Source: CAMAVH01 sp964628235
GTDB taxonomy: Bacteria; Pseudomonadota; Alphaproteobacteria; SMXQ01
Reading direction: 5' to 3'
DNA length: 63,115 nt
NCBI GenBank assembly: GCA_964628235.1
Contig: CAZVLU010000016.1
Location: forward strand, 1 to 63,115
Each line of letters starts with the position of its first letter. Within the stretch, counting starts at the first letter, position 1. The position numbers and the translations under genes are program-made. Under the pieces are notes generated by a model, which worked only from the letters and a program-made list of their open reading frames with translations, was not told where the DNA came from and searched no databases. Positions 8,319-17,232 of the stretch are shown here, one piece after another.

Positions 8319-9413
8319 CTACGGCAAAGCCGCACCGTAATACATCGTCAAGTCGCCGCCGACGCGCGTCTCGCGCAGCGGACGGAACTTGGCGATGATC
8401 TTTGCCGCCGCCGGGTCTTGCGTGCGGGCGTAGTAAGGCTCAAGCCAGGGGAAATTGCCGGCCTTGTTCGAGCCGCTGCGATCCTGCTTCACGCCGGTTT
8501 TCTGCGCGAAGAACGCTTCGTCCTCGAAGTTCGCGGTGACGAGATCGACCAGCCGCTTCAAGGCGCCGTCGCGATCTTTATAAAGATCGACGCCGTTGCG
8601 CAGCCCCAGCTCGGCGACCATCACCAAGGGGGCGGCGGCAAAGACATGATAGTGGTAGGCGCGCGACTTGCGGCCGAGTTCGAGCGGCAAGATGCCCTCG
8701 GCCGTCACTTGGCGCAGGCCGAGCCGCGCCTTGTCCATCGACCAATCGAACAGCTTCTTGTCGTCGAGCACGACCGACGCGAGGCCGACCGACCAGGCCG
8801 CCCAATAGACGTGGTTGTTGCGCCGGCTTTCCTTCTGCTCGGGATCGTAGTCGCGATAGACGGTGTTGGCGTAGCGCTTGATCCAGGCTTCGACCGCCCG
8901 CTTCTTCGCCGGATCGAGCGCGGCCTCGTCGCGGATTTTCAAATATGAGGCCGAGATCGGCGCCAAACCCCATTTGCGGACATAGCCGCCCTGGTCGCTG
9001 ACGCGACCGAGCATGGCCTCGGCGGCAGCCCAGTCGGCAAGCCAATCGAGCGCGCAAGCGGCGAACTTCGGATCGGCCGGTTTGCTCGCGGCGTAGCGGT
9101 CGGCCATGACCGTGAGATCAGCCTGGAATTTATTGATGCCGGCGGTCGCCGCGCGATAGGCCGCTTCGGCCTGCTTGTCGACGACGCTGGAGCCGGCGCC
9201 GCGATCGGCGTAATAGCCACCGTATTCTAAATCTTTCGCGGCTTTCGGCGCGCTCGGGCAGGAGAAATACCCGGCCGGCTGGCCGCGCGCCTCGCGCGCC
9301 GCCGCAACATCGAACGGCGAACGCAACGGCTCGGCCTTCGCCAATGCCGGCAGGAAAAACGGCGTCAAAGCCGCCGTCAAAAACAGACCTGCGAAAGCCG
9401 CGCGCATCGCCAT
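8319..9413 (-). CDS. algL: PL5-type alginate lyase-like protein, secreted
   Basis: A 364-aa periplasmic/secreted protein with a signal peptide ending near LAKA. It matches polysaccharide lyase family 5 (mannuronate lyase). The catalytic-type segment is RRNNHVYWAAWSV (His about residue 201), followed by LFDW, GILPLELGRKSRAYHYH (Tyr-His pair about 253-254), PLVMVAEL and PWLEPY. PL5 enzymes cleave beta-mannuronate linkages. No alginate polymerase or alg cluster is nearby, so it may degrade external polymer rather than edit alginate. GTG 9416, ATG 9413 and ATG 9407 are all possible starts; 9413 was chosen. Confidence 0.85.
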   Translation of the reverse strand: MAMRAAFAGLFLTAALTPFFLPALAKAEPLRSPFDVAAAREARGQPAGYFSCPSAPKAAKDLEYGGYYADRGAGSSVVDKQAEAAYRAATAGINKFQADLTVMADRYAASKPADPKFAACALDWLADWAAAEAMLGRVSDQGGYVRKWGLAPISASYLKIRDEAALDPAKKRAVEAWIKRYANTVYRDYDPEQKESRRNNHVYWAAWSVGLASVVLDDKKLFDWSMDKARLGLRQVTAEGILPLELGRKSRAYHYHVFAAAPLVMVAELGLRNGVDLYKDRDGALKRLVDLVTANFEDEAFFAQKTGVKQDRSGSNKAGNFPWLEPYYARTQDPAAAKIIAKFRPLRETRVGGDLTMYYGAALP

Positions 9414-9486
9414 CACCCGAAAGAAGCCGAACCTGGCGCTTCAGCTTATACGGCCGAGGTTAACAAATCCTGCGCCGCGCGAACAT

Positions 9487-10692
9487 CTAGGCGTCGAAGT
9501 AGCCGGCTTTCTGCGCCCACAGCCAGAGATAGGCGATCTTCTCGTTGTACATTTCGCAATAGCCGACGTGGCCATAGCGCGCGATGACGGCGACAGAGGC
9601 CTTCTTCGTGCCCATGGCGCGGTACTTCGCCACCATCCAAGGCTCGCGCTTTTTCTCCACCGTCTCGCCATGCAGCCAATGGCCGCGGTCGTTGTCGCCG
9701 ACCACCAACAACACCGACGCCTTTTTGAGCCAAGCCGGATCGGGATCGACCAGGTGGTCGAAATATTCCTCGCGCGGCAGGCCGGTGCGGGCGACATATT
9801 GCTCCAGCATCTCGAGGTTGCCCATATGCTGGTTGTCGCAGAGGCTCGTCTTCATCTGCGACCGGATGCGCTCGGCCCAGGCGATATATTGATCGGCGCC
9901 GCCCCACGGGCAAAGATCTGGCGGGTCCTCATAACCCGACGCCTTGAAGGTGCTCGGCGAGCGGCGCGACACCTTCTCGACCGGATGTTCGGTGGTCTTT
10001 TCCGAACCGGTCTCCAAGCGCCATTGGCGACGCCAACCGTCCGGCCCGCCGGAGCCGAAGCCGACGATGCCGAGGATGTCGATTTTCTTCGCCACAAGGT
10101 GCAGCAGCGCCGCCATCGGGCCGCCGGTCGAATGGCCGAAGGCGATGACCTTGCGCCCGGCGAAGTGCTGATCGGCCAAGGCGGCCGCGCCCTGCATATG
10201 GACGTTGAACGTGCATTTGAGGTTGCGATCGAGCGTCTCGGCCAGCGGCAGGTCGCGATCAAGCAGATAGATCGGCTGGCGCTCGGGCACCGGCGTTTGC
10301 CAATCGCCGTTGGGTTTCGGCGACCAATGGCCGACATAGGTCAGCGCCAGAGCCGGAAAGCCTTGCGAGGCGAGCACCCGGGCGAGGCCGGGCCGCCCGT
10401 CCGGCGTGCGATCGAAAATATTCTCGCTGCCGGCGCCGCCGTGGAACATGACGAAGCAAATGCCCGAGGCATGTTCCTTTTCGGGCAGGAACAGCGAGCC
10501 GTGCATGTCCCAATCGTAGCCGTTGCGTTTAAAGCGCGTCGTGACCTCCTTGCGGGTCACGCCCGTCTCGGCGTAGGGCGCGCCGATCTGCAGCCATTGC
10601 TCCCAATCGACCGGCAGGCGCGCCTCGCCCGCTTTGAGGCCGGCGAGGAATTTTTCGACGGCGGCATTCGGCTTGTCCATGACGCTGCTCAT
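9487..10692 (-). CDS. Alpha/beta hydrolase
   Basis: A 401-aa hydrolase with MFHGGAGSENIF as the oxyanion region, the nucleophile elbow FGHSTGGPMA, and VVGDNDRGHW plus ARYGHVGYCE near the C-terminus supplying acid and His. The start at 10692 has AGGAGA upstream; a longer in-frame extension starting at 10755 lacks this and overlaps the neighbouring gene's end. The gene lies beside the polysaccharide deacetylase on the same strand, 59 nt apart, and near an ABC importer, which suggests joint processing of an imported ester or amide. The substrate is not known. Confidence 0.82.
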   Translation of the reverse strand: MSSVMDKPNAAVEKFLAGLKAGEARLPVDWEQWLQIGAPYAETGVTRKEVTTRFKRNGYDWDMHGSLFLPEKEHASGICFVMFHGGAGSENIFDRTPDGRPGLARVLASQGFPALALTYVGHWSPKPNGDWQTPVPERQPIYLLDRDLPLAETLDRNLKCTFNVHMQGAAALADQHFAGRKVIAFGHSTGGPMAALLHLVAKKIDILGIVGFGSGGPDGWRRQWRLETGSEKTTEHPVEKVSRRSPSTFKASGYEDPPDLCPWGGADQYIAWAERIRSQMKTSLCDNQHMGNLEMLEQYVARTGLPREEYFDHLVDPDPAWLKKASVLLVVGDNDRGHWLHGETVEKKREPWMVAKYRAMGTKKASVAVIARYGHVGYCEMYNEKIAYLWLWAQKAGYFDA

Positions 10693-10751
10693 GACGCTCT
10701 CCTGTTCGTGAATGGCTACGCGGCACGCAGTTTGATTAGCCCGCCCAGCAA

Positions 10752-11603
10752 TCAACCCATGGGCTTGTAGTCTTCGACCGGCTGATCGCTGTTCAACATG
10801 TACTCGGCCAGTTCGTCGCGCGTCGGGAACCAGACGTCGTCCTCGAACTGCTTGCAGTACTTGATCATCTTTTCATAGGCGTTCGCCATGTAGGGCCGGC
10901 CGCCCAACTCGGCGTGAACCAGCGCGTCGATGCGGCCGGGGCGGCCGCGTTTGGCTTCTTCATAGACGAAATCGAAACCGTCCTTGAATTGCTGGAAGGC
11001 GTTCTCGCTCGAGCTGGCGCCGCCGTTCCAGGCGCGCCAGTCGTTGAAGAACCAGTGCTTCGGCACGATCACCATTTTCTTGCCGTCGATCTTCACGATA
11101 TATGGCGGATCGTCGTCGCACTGGTCGCCGCACCAGGTGTAGCCCTCGTCGGCGAGGATGCTCAGCGTCTCCTTGGTGTGGCCGCCGCCGGGGCTGACCC
11201 AGCCGACCGGCTGCTTGCCGATGACGTTCTTGACGACGCGATTGACCGCTTGGATTTCCTTGCGCTGCTCGTCGGGCGTCAGGTCGGTCATCTTGATGTC
11301 GTTGGTGGTGCCGTGGCCGGCGATTTCATGGCCGGCCTCGGCCAGCGCCTTGACCGCTTCGGGCCATTTCTCGACCGCCAGGCCGTTGACGTCGACGGTG
11401 GCGCGGGCGCCGTGGCGGCCCATCACCTCCATGATGCGCCAGATGCCGGCGTTGCCGCCGTAATTGGCATGCGAGATCGAGACGAGGTTGACCTCAAGGG
11501 ATTTCGACTTCTTGAAATGGCCGCCCTTGGTGAAGGCTTCGAAGGCGACAGTGAAGGTGGCGCAGATTTTCTTGTTGTCCGGCCATTTGACGGTACGGCG
11601 CAT
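10752..11603 (-). CDS. Polysaccharide deacetylase-family protein (PuuE/allantoinase-like branch)
   Basis: A 283-aa carbohydrate-esterase-4/NodB-fold protein without a signal peptide. Motifs include FTVAFEAFTKGG at the metal-binding first strand, GARATVDVNGLA, EIAGHGTTND (the H-x-x-H-like second motif) and VSPGGGHTKET. The lack of export signal and the C-terminal extension fit the cytosolic PuuE-like branch, which acts on small amides such as allantoin rather than chitin. ATG 11603 follows GGGAG; the upstream extension was discarded. It is divergent from the ABC importer genes. Confidence 0.82.
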   Translation of the reverse strand: MRRTVKWPDNKKICATFTVAFEAFTKGGHFKKSKSLEVNLVSISHANYGGNAGIWRIMEVMGRHGARATVDVNGLAVEKWPEAVKALAEAGHEIAGHGTTNDIKMTDLTPDEQRKEIQAVNRVVKNVIGKQPVGWVSPGGGHTKETLSILADEGYTWCGDQCDDDPPYIVKIDGKKMVIVPKHWFFNDWRAWNGGASSSENAFQQFKDGFDFVYEEAKRGRPGRIDALVHAELGGRPYMANAYEKMIKYCKQFEDDVWFPTRDELAEYMLNSDQPVEDYKPMG

Positions 11604-11869
11604 CTCGATCTCCCTTTTTCGTGATCGCGTCGAGCCTAACACAGGGCGACGAAGGTGCAAGAAAACCCAGGATTTGCAGGGCGAAACGCTGATTGCGGGA
11701 CGTTCGGCGCACGGCAATTGACCAAACCTTGACGCTCATTCCGGCAACCGTCAAAGTGCTCGACAATTCGGCTTTGAGGGGGAGCGAGCCGAATACGGCC
11801 CATCGTTTGCATAGCCTTTTGCAATCGTATCCGTCCTTCCCTCCCTTCCATCTCATTCGCGAGGTTGCC

Positions 11870-12988
11870 ATGACCGCGACCAGGATTCCCGCAACGTCAC
11901 CCGCCGCATTGCGTTTCGTGAAATGGTCCGTCGCCGCGAGCCTGCTCGCCGCCGTCGTGATGCCATTCGCCGCAACACCCGCCGCCGCGCAAACCGCGGC
12001 CGAAAAACTTTATGCGGAACTGGCCACGCTACCCGACGCCGAGCGCCAGAAGCGCATCGAAGACGGCGCGCGCAAGGAAGGCACCTTCAACTTCATCCAC
12101 ACCTGGCGCGGGTCGCTGGCGCGCCAGCATGTCCAGATGTTCGAGAAGCGCTATCCGTTCCTCAAGGTCGATTACGTCGATATCGGCTCGCAGGACGCCG
12201 CCGAGCGTCTCGTCGCCGAAGAGGCCGTCGGCCGCCATCTGACCGACGTGGTCAGCATGGCCGTGCCCGACCTGGTCGATATTTTGGAGCGCAACCTTGT
12301 CGCCAAATATCCGACCAAGGCCGCCGAGCGCATCCTGCCGCAATACAAAGGCTTCGCCGATCCGGAGAACCGCTGGCTGACCTTCTATTGGAGCGAGTTC
12401 GGCCTGACCTACAACACCAACTTGGTGAAAGAGGCCGACGCGCCGAAGAGCTGGGACGACCTGTGCAAGCCGATGTTCCGCGGCCAAGTGTCGTTCGATC
12501 CGCCGACCGTGCGCTTCCTCGTCGGCGTCTACACCATGATGGGCGACGCCAAATACCAGGCCTGGACCCAGTGCATCGGCAAGAACAAGCCGATCATCCA
12601 GCGCGGCCATACCCAGCGCATGGAGCTGATGATCGCCGGCGACCATATGGCGCAGGGCCAGAACTACATGTACACCTGCTACGAGAAGCTGGCGAAGGCG
12701 CCCAACACGCCGTGCAAGGGCGTGTTCAGCGCGCCGGTGCTCGGCCTCGGCGGCGCCGTGGTGATCAACAAGAACACCCAGCACCCTTACGCTTCGGCGC
12801 TGTTCGCCGACTGGACGCTGTCGGAAGAGAGCCAGGCCTACACCGCGCGGAACTTCCGCGGCCCGGTCGCCATCAAGCATCCGTTCATTCCGGACGGCAC
12901 CAACATCGTCACCTACGGCATCGTGCCCAACGACGTCGTCGACAAGTCGCTCAAGTTCTGGGACGACAACGTGACCAAGGTCAATTGA
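11870..12988 (+). CDS. ABC transporter substrate-binding protein (Fe3+/family-1 type)
   Basis: A 372-aa periplasmic binding protein. The signal peptide covers about residues 15-41 (VAASLLAAVVM... to AAA-Q). The mature part resembles the FbpA/ThiB-type group: EGTFNFIHTW, FEKRYPFLKVDYVD, the hinge region AWTQ and the GLGGAVVINKNTQHPYA segment. No clear double-Tyr iron site is visible, so iron is not assured. It heads a three-gene importer (binding protein, fused permease, ATPase) on the plus strand. Start ATG 11870 follows GCGAGG. Confidence 0.87.
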   Translation: MTATRIPATSPAALRFVKWSVAASLLAAVVMPFAATPAAAQTAAEKLYAELATLPDAERQKRIEDGARKEGTFNFIHTWRGSLARQHVQMFEKRYPFLKVDYVDIGSQDAAERLVAEEAVGRHLTDVVSMAVPDLVDILERNLVAKYPTKAAERILPQYKGFADPENRWLTFYWSEFGLTYNTNLVKEADAPKSWDDLCKPMFRGQVSFDPPTVRFLVGVYTMMGDAKYQAWTQCIGKNKPIIQRGHTQRMELMIAGDHMAQGQNYMYTCYEKLAKAPNTPCKGVFSAPVLGLGGAVVINKNTQHPYASALFADWTLSEESQAYTARNFRGPVAIKHPFIPDGTNIVTYGIVPNDVVDKSLKFWDDNVTKVN

Positions 12989-13063
12989 CAGTTCGGGTGA
13001 AGGCTCGCGTGATCTTCGCGTCAATAGTTGAGAGGATCGCGTCGTGGCGATAATGACGTGGCG

Positions 13064-14842
13064 ATGATGGAGCCGACGGTCGCAGCCGGGCAGCCGGCCG
13101 GCCGGCCGTCGCGCATGAGCGCCTTCGTCCGCGCCTGGACGACCGGCTGGGATTGGCGTCGCGTCGTCCTGCTCGCCCTCATTCTCATGCTGGTCTATCA
13201 GGTGATCGTGCCCTTCGGCATGATCGCCTGGACCAGCTTCAAGACGGCGCGGCCGGGCGATCCCGCCTTCCTCTCGCTCGATTTCACGCTGGCCAACTAT
13301 CTGCGCGCCTTCGCCCAGCCGCGCTTTTGGGCGGCGACGTGGAACACGCTCTATTTCGCCTTCGCCTCGACCTTCCTCGCCTTCACGCTCGGCGCCTTCC
13401 TCGCCTGGGTGATCGAGCGCACCAACACGCCTTTCGCCCGCCTGATCGGCATCTTGCTGATCGGCCGCATCATCATCCCCGGCATCCTGATCACGATTTC
13501 TTGGATTCTGGTCGCCAGCCCGAACATCGGCCTGCTGAATCATCTCGGCCTGTGGCTGTTCGGCGAGCGCAACATCTTCAACATCTACAGCTTCTGGGGC
13601 ATGGTCTGGGTCCAATCGATCGAGATGGTGCCGCTGACCTATCTGCTGCTCGCCGCCGCCTTCCAATCGATGGACCCGCGCCTCGAAGAAGCTTCGACCA
13701 TGACCGGCGCCGGCATCTGGCGCACCTTCCGCCGCATCTCCATGCCGCTCGCCCTGCCCGCCGCCGGCGCCGCGCTGCTGCTGCTGTTCATCACCACCAT
13801 CGACACCTTCGAAGTGCCGCTGCTGATGGGCGGCCGCGCCGGCGTGCGCGTCTACGCCACCGAAATCTTCTTCAACACGTCGCGCACGCCGACCGACTGG
13901 GGCATCTCCGCCACCTACGCCATGGCGATGACGCTACTGTCGATTCTGCTGCTGTTCGTCTATTTCCGCCTGATCCGCCACGGCGAGCGCTATCAGACCA
14001 TCACCGGCAAGGATTTCCGGCCGCGCCGCATCGATCTCGGCCGCATGCGCTGGGTGACCTTCGCCCTGGCCCTGTTCCTGGTGTTCCTGATCACCGGCCT
14101 GCCGTTTTTGATGATGCTCTACGTGTCGTTCCTGCCGGTCTATATGCCGCCGTCGGCCGCCGCCTTCGCCAGCATGACGCTGGAGAACTACACGACGCTG
14201 TTCAGCGATCCCGCCGAGGCGCTGATCCCGATGTGGAACAGCACCTTGCTCGGCATCGGCACCGCGACCCTCACCGTGCTGGTCGTCGCCGCCATCGCCT
14301 ATTACGTCCACAAGACGAAAACGCCGGGCCGCAAGGCGCTCGACTTCCTGGCCTTCTCGTCGATCGCGCTGCCCAGCGTCGTGCTCGGCGCCGCCTTCCT
14401 GTGGTTCTATCTGCTGGTGCCGCTGCCGGTGATCGGCACGCTGACCATCATCGGCCTCGCTTACCTCACGAAATACATGCCGTTCGCGCTGCGCTTCGTC
14501 TCCTCCTCGATGGTGCAGATCCACAGCGAATTGGAAGAGGCCGCCCAGGTCGCCGGCGTGCCGTGGTGGAAGAACTTCCTGTTCATCTTCCTGCCGCTCC
14601 TCAAGCCCGGCCTGCTAGCCGCATGGTTCTGGGTGATGGTGCATGCCTACCGCGAACTGACCGTGGCGCTGATGCTGGCGCGCTCGCAGAACCGCACGGC
14701 CTCGGTCGTGATCTACTATCTCTGGGAAAACGGCTCCTTCATGCAGCTCAGCGCCTTCGGCGTGTTGATTTTCATCCTGCTGATCGCCTTGGTGACGCTA
14801 TCGCATTGGCTCAGTAAGCGCTACGGCGTCAAAGAACAGTAA
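13064..14842 (+). CDS. ABC transporter permease, fused two-domain (Fe3+-type)
   Basis: A 592-aa inner-membrane permease with two BPD_transp_1 domains in one chain, the FbpB/PotB-PotC-fused layout. Each half has about six helices and an EAA loop: EEASTMTGAGIWRTFRRI in the first and EEAAQVAGVPWWKNFLFI in the second. ATG 13064 or 13067 is likely; a TTG at 13028 is in frame but unsupported. A near-repeat of 14 nt covers the start region (13043-13056 and 13057-13070). The next ATPase gene follows after 16 nt. Confidence 0.9.
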   Translation: MMEPTVAAGQPAGRPSRMSAFVRAWTTGWDWRRVVLLALILMLVYQVIVPFGMIAWTSFKTARPGDPAFLSLDFTLANYLRAFAQPRFWAATWNTLYFAFASTFLAFTLGAFLAWVIERTNTPFARLIGILLIGRIIIPGILITISWILVASPNIGLLNHLGLWLFGERNIFNIYSFWGMVWVQSIEMVPLTYLLLAAAFQSMDPRLEEASTMTGAGIWRTFRRISMPLALPAAGAALLLLFITTIDTFEVPLLMGGRAGVRVYATEIFFNTSRTPTDWGISATYAMAMTLLSILLLFVYFRLIRHGERYQTITGKDFRPRRIDLGRMRWVTFALALFLVFLITGLPFLMMLYVSFLPVYMPPSAAAFASMTLENYTTLFSDPAEALIPMWNSTLLGIGTATLTVLVVAAIAYYVHKTKTPGRKALDFLAFSSIALPSVVLGAAFLWFYLLVPLPVIGTLTIIGLAYLTKYMPFALRFVSSSMVQIHSELEEAAQVAGVPWWKNFLFIFLPLLKPGLLAAWFWVMVHAYRELTVALMLARSQNRTASVVIYYLWENGSFMQLSAFGVLIFILLIALVTLSHWLSKRYGVKEQ

Positions 14843-14858
14843 TGACCGGGAACCCGTC

Positions 14859-15938
14859 ATGATCCGCGTCGAAAACCTGCGCAAATCCTTCGAGACCAAG
14901 ACCGAGACCGTCCACGCCATCGACGGCGTCAGCTTCGAGGTCGCCGCCGGCGAGATGGTCACGCTGCTCGGCCCTTCGGGCTGCGGCAAGACCACGACGT
15001 TGCGCTGCGTCGCCGGCCTGGAGCGCCCGACCGGCGGCCAGATCGTCGTCGGCGAGCAGGCCGTGGTGAACATGGAACAGGGCGTCTTCGTGCCGCCGCA
15101 CCTGCGCAACCTCGGCATGGTGTTCCAATCTTATGCCATCTGGCCGCACATGACGGTGTTCGAGAACGTCGCTTACGCCTTGGAGGGCCGCAAAATCTCC
15201 AAGGCCGACGCCAAAGCGCTGACGATGCAAGCGCTCGAGACGGTGCAGCTCGCCGGCCACGCCGACCGCCCCGCCCCGCGCCTGTCGGGCGGCCAGCAGC
15301 AGCGCGTCGCCATCGCCCGCGCCATCGTCGGCAAGCCGCAAGCGCTGCTGTTCGACGAGCCGCTGTCGAACTTGGACGCCAAGCTGCGCGTCGAAATGCG
15401 CACCGAGCTGCGCCGCCTGCAAAAGCAGATCGGCCTGACCTCGATCTACGTCACCCACGACCAGGCCGAAGCTCTGGCGATCTCCGATTGGATCATCGTC
15501 ATGAAGGACGGCAAGATCATCGAGCGCGGCCGCCCGACGCAGATCTACCGTTATCCGGAGAACGTCTTCACGGCGCAGTTCATCGGCACCACGAACTTGA
15601 TCCCCGGCACGGTCAAATCCGTCGAGGGCGAAGAGGTCGGCGTCGAAACGGCATTCGGCGCCTTCGTCGGCATCGACAAAACCAAACGCGCGCGATCGGG
15701 TGCCAAGATTTTCCTCAGCATTCGTCCCGAAGACCTGATCGCCGGCGGCGCCGGCATAAACAAGATCGAGGGCCGGCTGGATTTCGCCATTTTCGCCGGC
15801 GCGGCGGTCGAGGCCGAGGTCGCCTGCGGCGATCTCAAGCTGTTCTGCCTGCTGGGCCGCGACGCGCCGATGACGCCAGGCGTGCCGATCAGCCTCAGCT
15901 TCGCCAGCGACGTCGCCGTGGTCTTGCCCCGCGAGTGA
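14859..15938 (+). CDS. ABC transporter ATP-binding protein
   Basis: A 359-aa ATPase with Walker A GPSGCGKTT (about residues 39-47), Q-loop VFQSYAIWP, signature LSGGQQQR, Walker B ALLFDEP and the H-loop in YVTHDQAEA. A C-terminal TOBE-like regulatory part follows (from about residue 240). It powers the fused permease just upstream. The permease stop TAA overlaps an ATG that opens a 6-codon ORF ending on this gene's ATGA. Confidence 0.93.
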   Translation: MIRVENLRKSFETKTETVHAIDGVSFEVAAGEMVTLLGPSGCGKTTTLRCVAGLERPTGGQIVVGEQAVVNMEQGVFVPPHLRNLGMVFQSYAIWPHMTVFENVAYALEGRKISKADAKALTMQALETVQLAGHADRPAPRLSGGQQQRVAIARAIVGKPQALLFDEPLSNLDAKLRVEMRTELRRLQKQIGLTSIYVTHDQAEALAISDWIIVMKDGKIIERGRPTQIYRYPENVFTAQFIGTTNLIPGTVKSVEGEEVGVETAFGAFVGIDKTKRARSGAKIFLSIRPEDLIAGGAGINKIEGRLDFAIFAGAAVEAEVACGDLKLFCLLGRDAPMTPGVPISLSFASDVAVVLPRE

Positions 15939-15955
15939 CTAGGGCGGAATAAGCC

Positions 15956-16156
15956 CTACATGCCGCCGCAAGCGATGCAGCGCATGTTCTTCTTGTCGAA
16001 GATGAGGTCGAGATCACCGTCCTGCACGGCATAGTCGAGCAACACGCGCAGCGCCTTGCCCTCGTCCTTGATGCCGTATTTGGCCATCATGTCGCGCAAA
16101 AAATCGACTTGATAGTCTCGCGCCTCGAACGTCAGCGCGCTCTTGTTGCCGGCCAT
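15956..16156 (-). CDS. Small RHH-like protein with C-terminal Cys-x-x-Cys-Gly
   Basis: A 66-aa protein. Residues 8-45 (TFEARDYQVDFLRDMMAK then GKALRVLLDYAV) have the strand-helix-helix look of a ribbon-helix-helix or similar small dimeric domain. The tail ends RCIACGGM, so a Cys pair sits at the extreme C-terminus and could bind metal or FeS, or act as a redox switch. ATG 16156 follows AGGGAGAG. It lies directly after the terminator of the isochorismatase-fold gene on the same strand and converges with the ABC ATPase. DNA binding is an inference only. Confidence 0.72.
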   Translation of the reverse strand: MAGNKSALTFEARDYQVDFLRDMMAKYGIKDEGKALRVLLDYAVQDGDLDLIFDKKNMRCIACGGM

Positions 16157-16177
16157 GCCGTCTCTCCCTGCTAAGAA

Positions 16178-16205
16178 AAAGGCCGCTCCCATGAGAGCGG
16201 CCTTT
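16178..16205 (-). terminator. Rho-independent terminator after the isochorismatase-fold gene
   Basis: A perfect 11-bp stem AAAGGCCGCTC / GAGCGGCCTTT with a 6-nt loop, followed on the minus strand by a T-run. It ends the transcript of the 16225-16923 gene and separates it from the 66-aa gene. Confidence 0.85.
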
Positions 16206-16224
16206 GCGTTTCTATGGCCGCGAT

Positions 16225-16923
16225 TTATGCGACTTTGCGTTCTTGCGCCAGGCCGTCGAGATGGGCGAGGACCTCCTCGATGTGCATGACGTCGGCATAT
16301 TTGTGATGCATGTCGAACAGGTTGACCTTGTGGCTCAGCATCGAGCGGTCGTAAGTGCATTCCTCGACGAGCACGTTATGGAAGGCGTTGGAATAAGCAT
16401 CCACCGTGCTGGCGCGCACGCAGCCCGAGGTGCTTTCGCCGCAGATGATCAGGCTGTCGATGCCCATCATGCGCAAATGGGCGACCAGCGGCGTGCCGAA
16501 GAAGGCCGAGGCGCGCTCCTTGTAAATCACCAGCTCGCCGGCTTCCGGCTTCAGCTCTTCCTTGATGTCATAGGTGTCGTCGGCCAACTTGCCGGCGAAG
16601 TTGCGGTTGGTCGACTGCACGCCCTGCGTGTCGACGTGGCGAGTCGTGTAGATCACCGGCACGCCGGCGCGGCGCGCCGCAGCGAAGAGCTTTTGCGTCG
16701 GTTCGATGGGCTTCCAGGCATTCTCGCCGCAAGAGCCGGAATATTGCCGATTGACCTCGCGGACCGGCTTGTTGCCGCCGAGATAAGCCTTGTTGTAGAG
16801 ATCGATGGCCAACACCGCCGGGTTCTTGCCGACATAGAGCTTGCGCTTATAGGCCTCGTAAATTTCGAGGATCTCGTCGTCGACGATGTCTTTCCAGCAA
16901 TAGTCTTCAAAATCGCGTGCCAT
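16225..16923 (-). CDS. Isochorismatase-family cysteine hydrolase
   Basis: A 232-aa hydrolase with the Asp-Lys-Cys triad of the family: Asp41 in VLAIDLYNKA, Lys135 in VIYKERASAFFGT and Cys168 in GESTSGCVRAS. A cis-peptide-like segment precedes the Cys. Relatives include N-carbamoylsarcosine amidase and maleamate or ureidoacrylate amidohydrolases, so an amide is the likely substrate. Its position beside an ABC importer, a PuuE-like deacetylase and a hydrolase suggests a route for importing and hydrolysing a nitrogenous compound. That route is inferred. Confidence 0.88.
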   Translation of the reverse strand: MARDFEDYCWKDIVDDEILEIYEAYKRKLYVGKNPAVLAIDLYNKAYLGGNKPVREVNRQYSGSCGENAWKPIEPTQKLFAAARRAGVPVIYTTRHVDTQGVQSTNRNFAGKLADDTYDIKEELKPEAGELVIYKERASAFFGTPLVAHLRMMGIDSLIICGESTSGCVRASTVDAYSNAFHNVLVEECTYDRSMLSHKVNLFDMHHKYADVMHIEEVLAHLDGLAQERKVA

Positions 16924-17232
16924 GAATCACTCCTCGGCTGTCGTTAGGTTATGCGACAGAATAGCCGCTTCGGCGGGTTCTTGCAAAACCCCGAGGCCGC
17001 CTTCACCCTGCGAAATGCCGCTCGAGCGATGTCTTCATGCGGTGAAACCATGAGGCTATTTTGCGAATGAATTAGGGCGAGCAGGTTCGCCGCCGATCGC
17101 GACAGGGGGCTGTTCTATTTCAGCCTGATTTAGCGCGCATTTTAGCGGTCGTTTACCATGCAGTAAGGCCCGGCGATTAGGGTCATGCCCAATTCGGCCC
17201 CTATCGGGTCCGATCCGCATAAGGCCCGCGCC
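16924..17232. other. Intergenic region between isochorismatase-fold gene and tadD
   Basis: About 309 nt with no ORF of convincing length, no RNA gene and no clear hairpin. It must hold the divergent promoters of the 16225-16923 gene (minus) and tadD (plus). I could not pick a confident -35/-10 pair. Confidence 0.5.

Noticed and set aside
12029..13666. 545-codon minus-strand ORF opposite the ABC importer
   Set aside because: Antisense shadow of the binding protein and permease; no family similarity.
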